Position numbers and translations under genes: made by a program
The notes under the pieces: generated by a model
The model's input: the letters and a program-made list of their open reading frames with translations, nothing else
Databases searched by the model: none
Told to the model about the DNA's origin: nothing
Shown: piece after piece, positions 34,839-43,902 of the stretch
Layout of the letters: each line of letters starts with the position of its first letter
How positions within the stretch are numbered: position 1 is the stretch's first letter
Source of the DNA: Actinophytocola sp036378875
Lineage (GTDB): Bacteria; Actinomycetota; Actinomycetes; Mycobacteriales; Pseudonocardiaceae
NCBI RefSeq assembly: GCF_036378875.1
Contig: NZ_DASUVO010000176.1
Coordinates: 62,001-126,000, forward strand
Direction: 5' to 3'
DNA length: 64,000 nt

Positions 34839-36307
34839 CGACCCTCTACACGAACGCGCGCATCCATGGCGGGACCGCGACCGCCATGGCCGTCGAGGGC
34901 GGCCGCATCACCTGGCTCGGCGACGACTTCCCCGGCCAGGTCCTTAATACGGTCGACTTGAACGGTGCGTTCGTCACGCCGGCGTTCGTCGACGCGCATG
35001 TGCACGCCACCTCCGCCGGCCTGCTGCGCACGGGCCTCGACCTCACGGCCGCCCAATCGCTCTCGGACGTGCTCGACGCGGTCCGCGACCGAGCCGACAC
35101 GGACGTATTGCTGTGGGGGCACGGCTGGGACGAGACACGCTGGCCGGAGCGCCGCCCGCCCACACGCGCCGGACTCGACGCGGCGGCCGGCGCCACGCCG
35201 GTGTACCTGTCACGGATCGACGTGCACTCCGCGCTGGCGTCCACGGCACTCGTCGAGCTGGCCCCGGCGGCCCGGACCGCGCCGGGCTGGTCGCCGGACG
35301 GCCCACTGGCCCGCGATGCCCACCACCACGTCCGCCGTGCGGCCCGGGAGTCCATCACGCGGGAACAGCGGGACGAGGCGCAGCTGGCGTTCCTCCGGCA
35401 CGCCGCCGCGACGGGCATCGCCTGCGTGCACGAGTGTGCCGGCCCGGACATCTCCGGTACGGACGACCTGGCCGAACTCCTTGCCAGGTCAGGCGACCTG
35501 CCACGGGTCGTCGGCTACTGGGGCGCGTTCGGCGACCTCCCAGCCGGCGCGCACGGCCTCGCCGGCGATCTGTTCGTCGACGGCGCGTTCGGCTCCCGCA
35601 CCGCGGCGCTCCGCGCGCCCTACACGGACCAGCCGGACACCCGAGGTGCCCTCTACCTGACCGCCGAGCGGATCGCCTCCCACGTCGTCGCGTGCACCGA
35701 GGCCGGCGTGCAGGCCGGTTTCCACGTGATCGGCGACGCGGCGGTCGTCGAGGTGGTCGCCGGCTTCCAGCACGCCGAGAAGGTCATGGGCGAGGAAGCA
35801 ATACGTGCGACCCGGCACCGCTTGGAGCACCTGGAGATGGTCACCGCGGAGCAGGCCGCCGAACTGGCCAGGCTCGGCGTGGTCGCGTCCGTACAACCAC
35901 TGTTCGACGCCACCTGGGGTGGCCCCGACGCCATGTACGCCCAGCGACTCGGTGACCGTGCGGCGGCGTTGAACCCGTTCGCGATGCTCGCCCAGCGCGG
36001 AGTCGTGTTGGCGTTCGGCTCCGACGCCCCGGTGACCCCCGCCGACCCGTGGGCCGCCGTCCACGCGGCCGTCCACCACCGCACCCCCGGCGCCGGCCTG
36101 ACCCCGGCCCAGGCGTTCGCCGCGCACACGCGTGGCGGCTGGCACGCCTCGGGCGACGACGATGGCGGGGTCCTCGCGCCGGGCGTGCCGGCGACCTTCG
36201 CCGTGTGGGACGCCTCCGACCTGGTCGACGGTCTCCCACCGCTCGACGTGCCCCCGCGCTGCCTGCGCACAGTCCTGGATGGCAACACAATTCACGAGGT
36301 GCCGTGA
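34835..36307 (+). CDS. Amidohydrolase 3 family protein (YtcJ-like)
   Basis: 490 residues. N-terminal metal site AFVDAHVHATSAG, central GFHVIGDAAV and ATRHRLEHLEMV, and the late LAFGSDAPVTPADPW, all characteristic of amidohydrolase_3 proteins. Such enzymes hydrolyse amides or N-acyl/formyl amino acids. Position between kdd and kamD, with overlaps at both ends, argues that its substrate is a lysine-pathway intermediate such as an N-acylated or lactamised amine, but this is inference. It is not part of the classical clostridial cluster. Confidence 0.88.
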   Translation: MTTLYTNARIHGGTATAMAVEGGRITWLGDDFPGQVLNTVDLNGAFVTPAFVDAHVHATSAGLLRTGLDLTAAQSLSDVLDAVRDRADTDVLLWGHGWDETRWPERRPPTRAGLDAAAGATPVYLSRIDVHSALASTALVELAPAARTAPGWSPDGPLARDAHHHVRRAARESITREQRDEAQLAFLRHAAATGIACVHECAGPDISGTDDLAELLARSGDLPRVVGYWGAFGDLPAGAHGLAGDLFVDGAFGSRTAALRAPYTDQPDTRGALYLTAERIASHVVACTEAGVQAGFHVIGDAAVVEVVAGFQHAEKVMGEEAIRATRHRLEHLEMVTAEQAAELARLGVVASVQPLFDATWGGPDAMYAQRLGDRAAALNPFAMLAQRGVVLAFGSDAPVTPADPWAAVHAAVHHRTPGAGLTPAQAFAAHTRGGWHASGDDDGGVLAPGVPATFAVWDASDLVDGLPPLDVPPRCLRTVLDGNTIHEVP

Positions 36308-37875
36308 TGCTGGACCTGGATCCCACCGTCGTCGCGACCGCCCGGGAGCTCGCCGCCCGGGCCGCGGAGCCGGTCATCCGTATTGCCAAAGCCCACACCA
36401 CGGTCGCCGTCGAACGGGCCACGCTTCGACTCGCCGGCATCACCGGCGCCGACACCACCCACCGGGCCGGCGACGTGCCGTGGGTGAACCGGGTCGTGGA
36501 CACCGTGCGCGAGCACTGCGGGCTGGAGCGCGGCGTGGTGCTGCCCGTGTTCCACGCCTTACGTGAGCACGACCTCGGCTCACTGACCGAGCTCGCCGAG
36601 GCCACCGCGGCCGGGCAGATCCAGTACCGGGTGCCGACGGGGCGGGACGCCGACCGGGCCGCGAAAGCCGGTCGTACCGCCGTGGCCAAGGGAATCCGTA
36701 CGGTCGACCGGAACCGCGCCCAACGTGACCGGCTCGTCGCCAAACTCGGCAACCCGCCCCAGCGCCCGTGGATCTACCTCATCGTCGCCACCGGCGACAT
36801 CGACGAGGACGTCGTCCAGGCCGCGAACGCCGCCCGCGCCGGCGCCGACATCATCGCCGTGATCCGCTCGACCGGTCAGTCGCTGCTGGACTACGTGCCG
36901 GAAGGCGCGACACACCACGGTTTCGCCGGCACGTACGCCACGCAGGAGAACTTCCGCATCATGCGGGCCGCCATGGACGAGGTCTCCAGGGAGGTCGGCC
37001 GGTACGTACGTGTCACCAACTACGCGTCCGGCCTGTGCATGCCGGAGATCGCCGTCCTCGCCGGGCTGCAGCGGCTGGACATGATGCTGAACGACTCGAT
37101 GTACGGCATCCTGTTCCGCGACATCAACCCGATCCGCACCTTCGTGGACCAGCGGTTCTCCCGCCAGGTGCACGCACGGGCCGGCATCATCATCAACACC
37201 GGCGAGGACAACTACCTCACGACGGCCGACGCGGTGGACGCCGCGCACACCGTCACCGTGTCGCAGCTGCTGAACGAGCACTTCGCGCACGAGGCCGGCC
37301 TGCCGGACGAACTGCTCGGCCTCGGCCACGCCTTCGAGATCAACCCGACCGTGCCGGACTCGTTCCGCCTGGAGCTGGCACACGCCCTGCTCGCCCGTGA
37401 GCTGTTCCCGGACGCCCCGCTGAAGTGGATGCCGCCGACCAAACACATGACCGGCGACGTGTTCGCCGGCCACCTGCTCGACGGCTTCTTCAACCTGGCC
37501 AGTGTCCTAACAGGACAGTCGATCCTGTTGGTCGGCATGATGACCGAGGCGGTCGTGACGCCGTTCCTGTCCGATCGGGACCTCGCGCTGCGCAACGTCA
37601 AGTACGTGTTGGCCGCGGCGGCCGGGCTGCGCGAGGACTTCCGCCCCGCGCCGGACGGCCTCATCGTGAAGCGAGCGCACCAGGTGCTCGGCGAGGCGGT
37701 CGACCTGCTGGACCGCATCGTCGACGACGGCCTGCTGAACGCCATCGCCGACGGCACGTTCGGGCTCATGAAACGCCCACCGGACAAGGGAAAGGGCGCC
37801 GACGGCGTGATCGAGAAGGCGGCCGGCTACCGCAACCCCGCCGCCGATCTCCTGGAGTCGGGGGAGACGCGGTGA
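36307..37875 (+). CDS. kamD: Lysine 5,6-aminomutase alpha subunit
   Basis: 522 residues, close to the length of clostridial KamD (about 516). Motifs include GADIIAVIRSTGQSLLDYVP, a TYATQENFRIMRAAMDEVSR block, RVTNYASGLCMPEIA, and DMMLNDSMYGILFRDINPIR. KamDE migrates the 6-amino group of beta-lysine to C5 with adenosylcobalamin and PLP. Start ATG 36307 overlaps the amidohydrolase stop (TGATG); GTG 36304 is also possible. It is coupled to kamE by GTGA. Confidence 0.93.
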   Translation: MLDLDPTVVATARELAARAAEPVIRIAKAHTTVAVERATLRLAGITGADTTHRAGDVPWVNRVVDTVREHCGLERGVVLPVFHALREHDLGSLTELAEATAAGQIQYRVPTGRDADRAAKAGRTAVAKGIRTVDRNRAQRDRLVAKLGNPPQRPWIYLIVATGDIDEDVVQAANAARAGADIIAVIRSTGQSLLDYVPEGATHHGFAGTYATQENFRIMRAAMDEVSREVGRYVRVTNYASGLCMPEIAVLAGLQRLDMMLNDSMYGILFRDINPIRTFVDQRFSRQVHARAGIIINTGEDNYLTTADAVDAAHTVTVSQLLNEHFAHEAGLPDELLGLGHAFEINPTVPDSFRLELAHALLARELFPDAPLKWMPPTKHMTGDVFAGHLLDGFFNLASVLTGQSILLVGMMTEAVVTPFLSDRDLALRNVKYVLAAAAGLREDFRPAPDGLIVKRAHQVLGEAVDLLDRIVDDGLLNAIADGTFGLMKRPPDKGKGADGVIEKAAGYRNPAADLLESGETR

Positions 37876-38603
37876 ACCAACACATACGGCCGTATGGCGA
37901 CACTACGGGTGATGGGATGGTCCAGACTTCGTTCACCCTGCCGATCCCGCCTGGTCCCAAGGCCGAGGGCGCCGCGATGCAGCTTGCCAACAAGATGGGC
38001 ATCGACCCGGCCATGGTCGTGCACTCCCACGGCATCGGGGAGGAGTTCACGTTCTTCGTGGTGTACGGCTCGGTCAAGCACGTCGTCGACCTCGACGCGG
38101 TCACGGTCGTCGAGCGGGAGTACCCGTTGCTGTCGCCGGCCGAGGTGAACGGCGAGGTGCGGAAAACGTTGCGCCGCAAGCTGGTCGTCGTCGGCGGCTG
38201 CATCGGCACGGACGCGCACACGGTCGGCATCGACGCCATTCTCAACGTCAAGGGCTTCGCAGGCGAGAAGGGCCTCGAGTACTACCGCGAGCTCCGCGTG
38301 ATCAATCTTGGCGCGCAGGTGACCGTGCCGGAGCTGGTGAAGCGGGCACGCGCGGAGAAGGCCGACGCGGTGTTGGTGTCACAGGTCGTCACCCAGCGCG
38401 ACGCGCACATCCTCAACACCAGCGAGATGTCGGCGGCCTTCCGTGAGGCGATGGGGGACCGGCGACCGGTGCTGGTCGCGGGCGGGCCGCGGTTCGATCC
38501 CGCGATGGCCGAACAACTGGGCGTGGACCGGGTGTTCGGCCGCGGCACCACACCCGGTGAGGTCGCCTCGTACCTGGTGCACGCGATGAAGGAGAGCAAG
38601 TGA
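37872..38603 (+). CDS. kamE: Lysine 5,6-aminomutase beta subunit
   Basis: 243 residues. The cobalamin-binding DxHxxG is D114-A-H116-T-V-G119, the His being the lower axial ligand. Lys127 in NVKG, 11 residues further on, matches the PLP-binding Lys144 of the clostridial protein (His133 plus 11). A later GGPRFDPAMA completes the Rossmann domain. It shares GTGA with kamD and GTGA with kal, so three genes are translationally coupled. The organism must have or import adenosylcobalamin for this enzyme. Confidence 0.93.
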   Translation: MNQHIRPYGDTTGDGMVQTSFTLPIPPGPKAEGAAMQLANKMGIDPAMVVHSHGIGEEFTFFVVYGSVKHVVDLDAVTVVEREYPLLSPAEVNGEVRKTLRRKLVVVGGCIGTDAHTVGIDAILNVKGFAGEKGLEYYRELRVINLGAQVTVPELVKRARAEKADAVLVSQVVTQRDAHILNTSEMSAAFREAMGDRRPVLVAGGPRFDPAMAEQLGVDRVFGRGTTPGEVASYLVHAMKESK

Positions 38604-39010
38604 GTCTGGAAGTCGGGTTTTCCGTCACACACCGCCGTTACGTGCCGTACGGGCACGCGCACTACGGCGGGAACCTGGTCGACGGCGCGTACGGGCTGGC
38701 GCTGTTCGGTGACGTGGCAACGGATCTCGCCATCCACACCGACGGTGACGAGAGCCTGCTCGCCGGCTACTCGAACGTGGAGTTCCTGTCGCCGATCCAG
38801 GCTGGTGACGTGGTCGAGGTGACCGCGACGCTCACCCGTGTCGGCACACGCTCACGCGACCTGGCGTTCGAGGCTCGCGTGCTCTGCCGGGCGGCGCCGG
38901 AACGCGGGCCGTCCGCGGCGACCGTGCTCGACCCGCCGATCGTCGCCACCAGGGCCACCGCGACGATCGTCGTCCCGCCGAAAACCGAAGGCGGGCCCGC
39001 GTCGGCCTGA
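38600..39010 (+). CDS. kal: 3-aminobutyryl-CoA ammonia-lyase (hotdog fold)
   Basis: 136 residues: SVTHRRYVPYGHAHYGGNLV, GYSNVEFLSPIQAGDVVEVT and a short tail. This is a hotdog protein of the Kal type, which removes ammonia from 3-aminobutyryl-CoA to give crotonyl-CoA, the last pathway-specific step. It overlaps kamE by GTGA and closes the operon. Its presence implies 3-aminobutyryl-CoA is made, yet kce, which would produce it, was not found in the window. Confidence 0.85.
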   Translation: MSLEVGFSVTHRRYVPYGHAHYGGNLVDGAYGLALFGDVATDLAIHTDGDESLLAGYSNVEFLSPIQAGDVVEVTATLTRVGTRSRDLAFEARVLCRAAPERGPSAATVLDPPIVATRATATIVVPPKTEGGPASA

Positions 39011-39026
39011 CCTAACCTCGTCCGGC

Positions 39027-39497
39027 ATGAAGACAGTACGACTGACCTGCGACGACTGGCAGACCCTGCGTGACGTGCGTCTGGCCGCCCTCGCCGACGC
39101 GCCCTACGCCTACGGCTCCACGCTCGAACGCGAGCAGTCCATGGACGAGTCGGAATGGCGCCGCCGCCTCGAGTCGGGTCTCTCGGCGGTGGCCGTCGAC
39201 GGCGCCGAGACCGTCGGACTCATCGGTGCCTACTTGCCGGAACCGGACCGACCCATGCTCATCGGGCTGTGGGTCGATCCCGCTCAGCGCGGCCGGGGCG
39301 TCGGCGACGCGCTAGTAACGGAAGTTTTACGATGGGCGGCGGAAAACGGCTGGTCCGAGGTGGTGCTACGGGTCGCTGACGGCAACGATGCAGCAAGGAA
39401 GCTGTTTCTGCGCCTCGGCTTCACCGCGACCGGCGTGCGCGAACCACTGGAGAGCAATCCCGGGGTTGGCACCGAAACACTGTCCCGCGCGATATAG
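39027..39497 (+). CDS. GNAT family N-acetyltransferase
   Basis: 156 residues. Starts MKTVRLTCDDWQTLRDVRLA and has the acetyl-CoA loop LWVDPAQRGRGVGDALVTEV (about 80-99) and DARKLFLRLGF-type motif D (NDAARKLFLRLGFTATG). TAACCT at 39013-39018 precedes ATG 39027 by 8 bases, implying its own leaderless transcript. It lies 16 bp after kal, so a lysine-derived amine substrate is conceivable, but general GNATs are common and it does not look like beta-lysine acetyltransferase AblB in length. Confidence 0.88.
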   Translation: MKTVRLTCDDWQTLRDVRLAALADAPYAYGSTLEREQSMDESEWRRRLESGLSAVAVDGAETVGLIGAYLPEPDRPMLIGLWVDPAQRGRGVGDALVTEVLRWAAENGWSEVVLRVADGNDAARKLFLRLGFTATGVREPLESNPGVGTETLSRAI

Positions 39498-39522
39498 GGT
39501 CCACTGTACGGGAACTAAGTCT

Positions 39523-39557
39523 TGCTCCGAATGGAGCACACTGCTAGTAAAACTAGC
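39523..39557. terminator. Two tandem small hairpins before the ligase gene
   Basis: TGCTCC-GAAT-GGAGCA (39523-39538) and GCTAG-TAAAA-CTAGC (39543-39557) are adjacent inverted repeats, 25 to 60 bases past the GNAT stop and 30 bases before the ligase ATG. They could terminate GNAT transcription or act as operators for the next gene. Confidence 0.4.
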
Positions 39558-39587
39558 TCTGGGCGTTCGCCCCGCGGACGGAGGAGC

Positions 39588-41627
39588 ATGACGACCGATC
39601 TCGTCGAGGTGACGGAAGTCCTCGACCACCCGCTCGACCAAGTGTGGTCGTTGCTGACCGACCTCGAGGGCTACCCGAGGTTCGTCGCCGAGGTGTCCTG
39701 GTGCGAGCGCACCGACACAGGGCGCTACGAGGTCCGTTTCTGCGTTGACGGCGGCCCGGTCGTGAAGCACGAGATCGAGGTCCTCGTCAACCGGCCGCAG
39801 GAACACTTCGTGATCGTCAGCGACCGGTGGCCTGGCGGGCACGTGTCGCTGCGGTTCGCCCCGCTCGCGCTGGCCAGGACCGAGGTGGCGCTGACCGTCT
39901 CGCTACCCAACATGGACACCACCGTCACCGCGTCCTGGTTACGCAAACGCGTCCGCAAGGCGTTCACGCTCATTCACCACCACCTCGGCGGCATGGCGAT
40001 CACCACGTCCCGCAAGGGGATCGAGCAGGCGGCGAAGAACCAGTCGCAGCTGACGGTCGCGCGGATACTGCTGAAGGCCGGGGTGCTCGCGCCCGCGCGA
40101 CCGGACCAGCTGCTCCGGCAGCTGAACGTGCTGTCGAAGTGGGGCGCGACGGTCGCGGGCGGGTACCGGGCGGTCCGCGTGCGGTACCCGAAGCACGAGG
40201 CGATCACCGACGACCTCGGCACGCTCACGTTCGAGGAGGTCGACCAGCGCACCACGCGGCTCGCGAACGGGCTCACCAAGCACGGCGTCCGGCAGGGCAG
40301 GCGGGTCGCGGTCATGTGCCGCAACCACGCCGGCATGATCGAGTCGGTCGTGGCGTGCGGAAAGCTCGGCGCGAGCGTGCTGCTGCTGAACACCGGCCTG
40401 TCGGCCGACCAGGTCCGCGACACGGTGATGACCCACCGGCCGGCCGCGCTCCTCGTCGACGAGGAGTTCCTGCCGCTGATGCACTACCTGCCCGCGTCGC
40501 TGCCGAGGATCCTCACGTGGGGCCACGAGCCGGGCGACATCACGATCGACGGACTGGTCAAGGAGTCGCCTGCCGAGCGGCTGAAGGCGCCGAACTCGCC
40601 CGGCAAGATCATCGTGCTGACGTCCGGCACCACCAACAACCCCAAGGGCGCGCGCCGCAGGAACCCGCACGGCCTCCGCAGTTCGGCGGCGCTGCTGTCG
40701 CGGATCCCGTTCCAGGCCGGCGAACGGATGATGGTGGCGGCGCCGCTGTTCCACACGTGGGGTCTTGGCGCGCTCCAGATCGGCATGGCGTTGCGCGCGA
40801 AGCTGGTGCTGCACCGCAAGTTCGACCCCGAGGCCATTCTCGCGGCGATCGAGGAGCACCGCTGTACCTCGTTGATCGCGGTGCCGATCATGTTGCGGCG
40901 CATACTCGACCTGCCGCGCCAGGTCATCCGCAACTACGACATCTCGTCGCTGAAGATCGTCGCGTCCAGCGGGGCGTCGTTGTCCGCGTCGCTGGTGAAC
41001 GGGTTCATGGCCGAGTTCGGTGACATCCTCTACAACCTGTACGGGTCGACCGAGGTGTCGTGGGCCAGCATCGCGGACCCGAAGGACCTGAAGGCGGCGC
41101 CGACGACCGCGGGACGGTGCCCGGTGGGCACGCGGGTCGGCATCGTGGACGCGGCCGGCTTACCGGTCCCGCCTGGCGTGGTCGGCCGGATCTGTGTCGG
41201 CAACGACATGCTGTTCGAGGGTTACACCGGCGGCGGCACCAACACGGTGTACGACGACATGATGGTGACGGGCGACCGAGGCTACCTCGACGCGGACGGT
41301 CGCCTCTTCGTGGCGGGCCGGGACGACGACATGATCGTCTCCGGTGGGGAGAACGTCTTCCCCCGCCCGGTCGAGGAGCTCATCCTGACGCTGCCGCAGG
41401 TCCTGGACGCGGCGGTGGTCGGCGTGCCCGACCGCGAGTTCGGCCAGCGCTTCGCGGCGTACGTGGTGCCGCGACCTGGCGCGGCGATCAGCCCGACGGC
41501 GGTGCGTGACTACGTGCACGCGCACCTGCCGCGGTTCGCCGTGCCGCGCGACGTGATCTTCGTGAACGCGTTGCCGCGCAACGCGGCCGGGAAGGTGGTC
41601 CGCCGCGCGTTGCTCCCGGAGCGCTAG
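39588..41627 (+). CDS. SRPBCC domain fused to an acyl-CoA synthetase (ANL ligase)
   Basis: 679 residues. Residues 1 to about 145 form an SRPBCC/polyketide cyclase-like domain (VTEVLDHPLDQVWSLLTDLE, KHEIEVLVNRPQEHFVIVSD). From about 150 an actinobacterial long-chain acyl-CoA synthetase follows: SGTTNNPKGARR near 346, YGSTEVSW, VTGDRGYLDADGRLF, GRDDDMIVSGGENVFPRPVE, and the C-terminal RNAAGKVVRRAL catalytic Lys. The family adenylates a carboxylate and transfers it to CoA. A lipid-binding SRPBCC domain could deliver the acid. GGAGGAG precedes ATG 39588. Stop overlaps the VOC stop as CTAG. The fusion is unusual, see findings. Confidence 0.9.
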   Translation: MTTDLVEVTEVLDHPLDQVWSLLTDLEGYPRFVAEVSWCERTDTGRYEVRFCVDGGPVVKHEIEVLVNRPQEHFVIVSDRWPGGHVSLRFAPLALARTEVALTVSLPNMDTTVTASWLRKRVRKAFTLIHHHLGGMAITTSRKGIEQAAKNQSQLTVARILLKAGVLAPARPDQLLRQLNVLSKWGATVAGGYRAVRVRYPKHEAITDDLGTLTFEEVDQRTTRLANGLTKHGVRQGRRVAVMCRNHAGMIESVVACGKLGASVLLLNTGLSADQVRDTVMTHRPAALLVDEEFLPLMHYLPASLPRILTWGHEPGDITIDGLVKESPAERLKAPNSPGKIIVLTSGTTNNPKGARRRNPHGLRSSAALLSRIPFQAGERMMVAAPLFHTWGLGALQIGMALRAKLVLHRKFDPEAILAAIEEHRCTSLIAVPIMLRRILDLPRQVIRNYDISSLKIVASSGASLSASLVNGFMAEFGDILYNLYGSTEVSWASIADPKDLKAAPTTAGRCPVGTRVGIVDAAGLPVPPGVVGRICVGNDMLFEGYTGGGTNTVYDDMMVTGDRGYLDADGRLFVAGRDDDMIVSGGENVFPRPVEELILTLPQVLDAAVVGVPDREFGQRFAAYVVPRPGAAISPTAVRDYVHAHLPRFAVPRDVIFVNALPRNAAGKVVRRALLPER

Positions 41628-41977
41628 CTCTTGTCGATCACGCAGAAGCGGTTGCCCTCGGTGTCGGCGAGCACCGTGAAGTCCCGGTCCGGCGGGTAGT
41701 CCGTCCAGTCCACAATGGACGCGCCGAGGTTGACGAGCCGGTCGATCTCCTCGGCGGGATCGCTCGCGTACAGGTCGAGGTGCACGCGCGGCTTCTCCTG
41801 CACGGGTGTCTCACTCACCATCAACGAGACGTTCTGTCCGACCCCGTCCGGCGGCGCGAGCACCGTGAACCTCTCCTCGATCTCGTCTCGCGGGACATAA
41901 CCGAGCGCGCGGCACCAGAACTCCGCCGCCCGGCGCATGTCGGACACACCCAGCACTGTCGAACCCACTCGTAGCAT
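41624..41977 (-). CDS. VOC family (glyoxalase/bleomycin-resistance fold) protein
   Basis: 117 residues from ATG 41977 (MLRVGSTVLGVSDMRRAAEF). Two beta-alpha-beta-beta-beta units, with WCRALGYVPRDEIEERFTVL and a late Glu in LADTEGNRFCVID typical of the metal-binding C-terminal half. Longer in-frame sequence is not supported. Function may be a lyase, dioxygenase or binding protein; not resolvable. Convergent CTAG stop overlap with the ligase gene. Confidence 0.87.
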   Translation of the reverse strand: MLRVGSTVLGVSDMRRAAEFWCRALGYVPRDEIEERFTVLAPPDGVGQNVSLMVSETPVQEKPRVHLDLYASDPAEEIDRLVNLGASIVDWTDYPPDRDFTVLADTEGNRFCVIDKS

Positions 41978-42067
41978 GGGGTCATCCTCGTAGTACCCGG
42001 GTATGACGCGCAGCATGGGACTCCGGCCCGACGACCAGCCGCCACCCGCCCGCCTAGCGTGGTCCCC

Positions 42068-43255
42068 ATGAGCGGAGCACCGCCAAGTCGACTGTATGGG
42101 CCTGAACGACCGCAACGCGAACCGGCGGTGACGCTCCGCGGCTTCGGTCTCGGGGTGATCGTGTTCGGGGTGTTCGTGCTCGGCACCCTCGACCTGGTCG
42201 AGCATTACAACACGGGGCCCTTGAGCGCGTATGCGCTCAGTGCGGCCAGGGCCGCGCCGCTGCTCCTGTGCCGCCGGTTGCCGATCGAGGCCTGGGTGAT
42301 CGAACTGAGCGTGGTGCTCGCCACCGCGATCGTCGCCGCGCCCGTCACACCGGACGAGCCGTGGCCGTGGGCGGCGAGCAGTGTCGGTGCCGTGGCCCTG
42401 GTCGCCGGTCTCGTCGCGGCGCGCGGCGCCCGGCAGCTGTCGATCGTCATGCTCGCCGTCATGACCACGCTCGGGCTGCTGCTGGCGCTCTGGCCGGGCC
42501 GGGGCGACTGGACCTCGGTCCTGACGGCCACGGTCGTGTGCGCGATCGGGGCGATCCTCGGTGACTTCGTCAACGGCCGCCAGCGGATGGTGGTCGAACT
42601 GGAGGAAGAACGCCAGGTCAGTGCGACAGAGCGGGAGCTTCGTTCGGTGGTCGAAGAGCGGGCGCGGATCGCACGCGAACTGCACGACGTGGTCGCACAC
42701 CACATGTCGATGATCACGGTGCAGGCGGAGACCGCCCGTTACCGCCACCAGGGGTTGCCGGACGCGGCGGTGGCGGAGTTCACGGAGATCGCGAGCGTGG
42801 CCCGCAGGTCGCTGTCCGAGCTGCGCGGCCTGCTGTCGGCACTCCGCGACGACGGTGCCGACCCGAGTCGCACCCCGCAGCCGACGCTGGCGGACCTGCC
42901 GTCACTCGTGGCGCGGATCAACACGGCGGGCACGCCGGTGACACTGGACCTGCCGCCCAATACGACCGACTTGCCACCGGTCGTGCAGTTGGCCCTGTAC
43001 CGAACAGCACAGGAGGCACTGAGCAATGTCGTACGGCACGCCGGCGGCGCACCGACCCGAGTCGAGGTCACGCGGACGGACGACAAGGTGAGCATCGAGG
43101 TGACCAACGAGCCTCCACCCGACCCACGGCCAGGCAGGGACAGCGCGGGTCAGGGTCTGGTGGGTCTCCGCGAGCGAACGGTGTTGCTGGGCGGCAGGTT
43201 CGAGGTGGACCAACCGGACGGAGGCTGGCGAGTGCGCGCGGAGCTACCCCTGTGA
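42068..43255 (+). CDS. NarL-type sensor histidine kinase
   Basis: 395 residues. About four to five membrane helices in residues 25-165 with short loops, then a HisKA_3 helix with the phosphoacceptor His206 in ARELHDVVAHHMSM and an ATPase domain ending in AGQGLVGLRERTVLLGGRFE. No large extracytoplasmic sensor domain, so it probably senses membrane state. TAGCGT at 42055-42060 is 7 bases before ATG 42068, a leaderless start. It overlaps the response regulator (GTGA). Confidence 0.93.
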   Translation: MSGAPPSRLYGPERPQREPAVTLRGFGLGVIVFGVFVLGTLDLVEHYNTGPLSAYALSAARAAPLLLCRRLPIEAWVIELSVVLATAIVAAPVTPDEPWPWAASSVGAVALVAGLVAARGARQLSIVMLAVMTTLGLLLALWPGRGDWTSVLTATVVCAIGAILGDFVNGRQRMVVELEEERQVSATERELRSVVEERARIARELHDVVAHHMSMITVQAETARYRHQGLPDAAVAEFTEIASVARRSLSELRGLLSALRDDGADPSRTPQPTLADLPSLVARINTAGTPVTLDLPPNTTDLPPVVQLALYRTAQEALSNVVRHAGGAPTRVEVTRTDDKVSIEVTNEPPPDPRPGRDSAGQGLVGLRERTVLLGGRFEVDQPDGGWRVRAELPL

Positions 43256-43902
43256 CCAGGGTGGTGGTCGTCGACGACCAGGACATGGTGCGAGCCGGTT
43301 TCGCCGCCCTGCTGAACGCGCAGGACGACATCGAGGTCGTCGGGGACGCGGCCGACGGTGAGGCCGCGCTGGAGGTGTGTGCCCGGACGGTGCCGGACGT
43401 GGTGCTGATGGACGTCCGCATACCCGTCCTGGACGGCGTGGCGGCGACGAAGCGGCTGGCCGGCAGCCCGACGCGGGTGCTGATGCTGACCACGTTCGAC
43501 ATCGACGACTACGTGTACGCCGCGCTGCGTGCCGGCGCCTCGGGCTTCCTGCTGAAGGACGCGACCCCGGAGGAACTGGTGGCGGCGGTACGCGTGGTGG
43601 CGGCGGGGGACTCACTGCTCGCGCCGACCGTGACGAGCCGGCTGATCGCCCACTTCGCCCGTCAGCCGACGTTGGTGAGCACCCCACCGTCGCTGGCCGC
43701 GCTGACACCACGCGAACGGGAGGTGCTCCTGCTGGTGGCCCGAGGCGAGTCGAACACGGAGATCGCGGCCCGTCTGGTGGTGGCGGAACAGACGGTCAAG
43801 ACCCATGTCAGTCGTATTTTCATGAAGCTGGGCATCCGCGACCGCGCGCAGGCGGTGGTCGTCGCCTACGAGACCGGACTGGTGTCCCCCGGGGGTTTCT
43901 GA
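43252..43902 (+). CDS. NarL/FixJ family response regulator
   Basis: 216 residues. Receiver domain with DDQDM and phosphoacceptor Asp54 (LMDVRIP), Lys in LLKDATPEEL. The LuxR-type HTH is LTPREREVLLLVARGESNTE followed by IAARLVVAEQTVKTHVSRIF. It is the partner of the preceding kinase. The last 37 bases overlap the convergent MarR gene, so transcription may interfere. Target genes are not evident. Confidence 0.95.
   Translation: MTRVVVVDDQDMVRAGFAALLNAQDDIEVVGDAADGEAALEVCARTVPDVVLMDVRIPVLDGVAATKRLAGSPTRVLMLTTFDIDDYVYAALRAGASGFLLKDATPEELVAAVRVVAAGDSLLAPTVTSRLIAHFARQPTLVSTPPSLAALTPREREVLLLVARGESNTEIAARLVVAEQTVKTHVSRIFMKLGIRDRAQAVVVAYETGLVSPGGF

Noticed and set aside
39027..39497. Beta-lysine acetyltransferase (AblB) next to kamA and kamDE
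   Set aside because: AblB proteins are much longer, and this GNAT has its own leaderless promoter. Kept as a generic GNAT.
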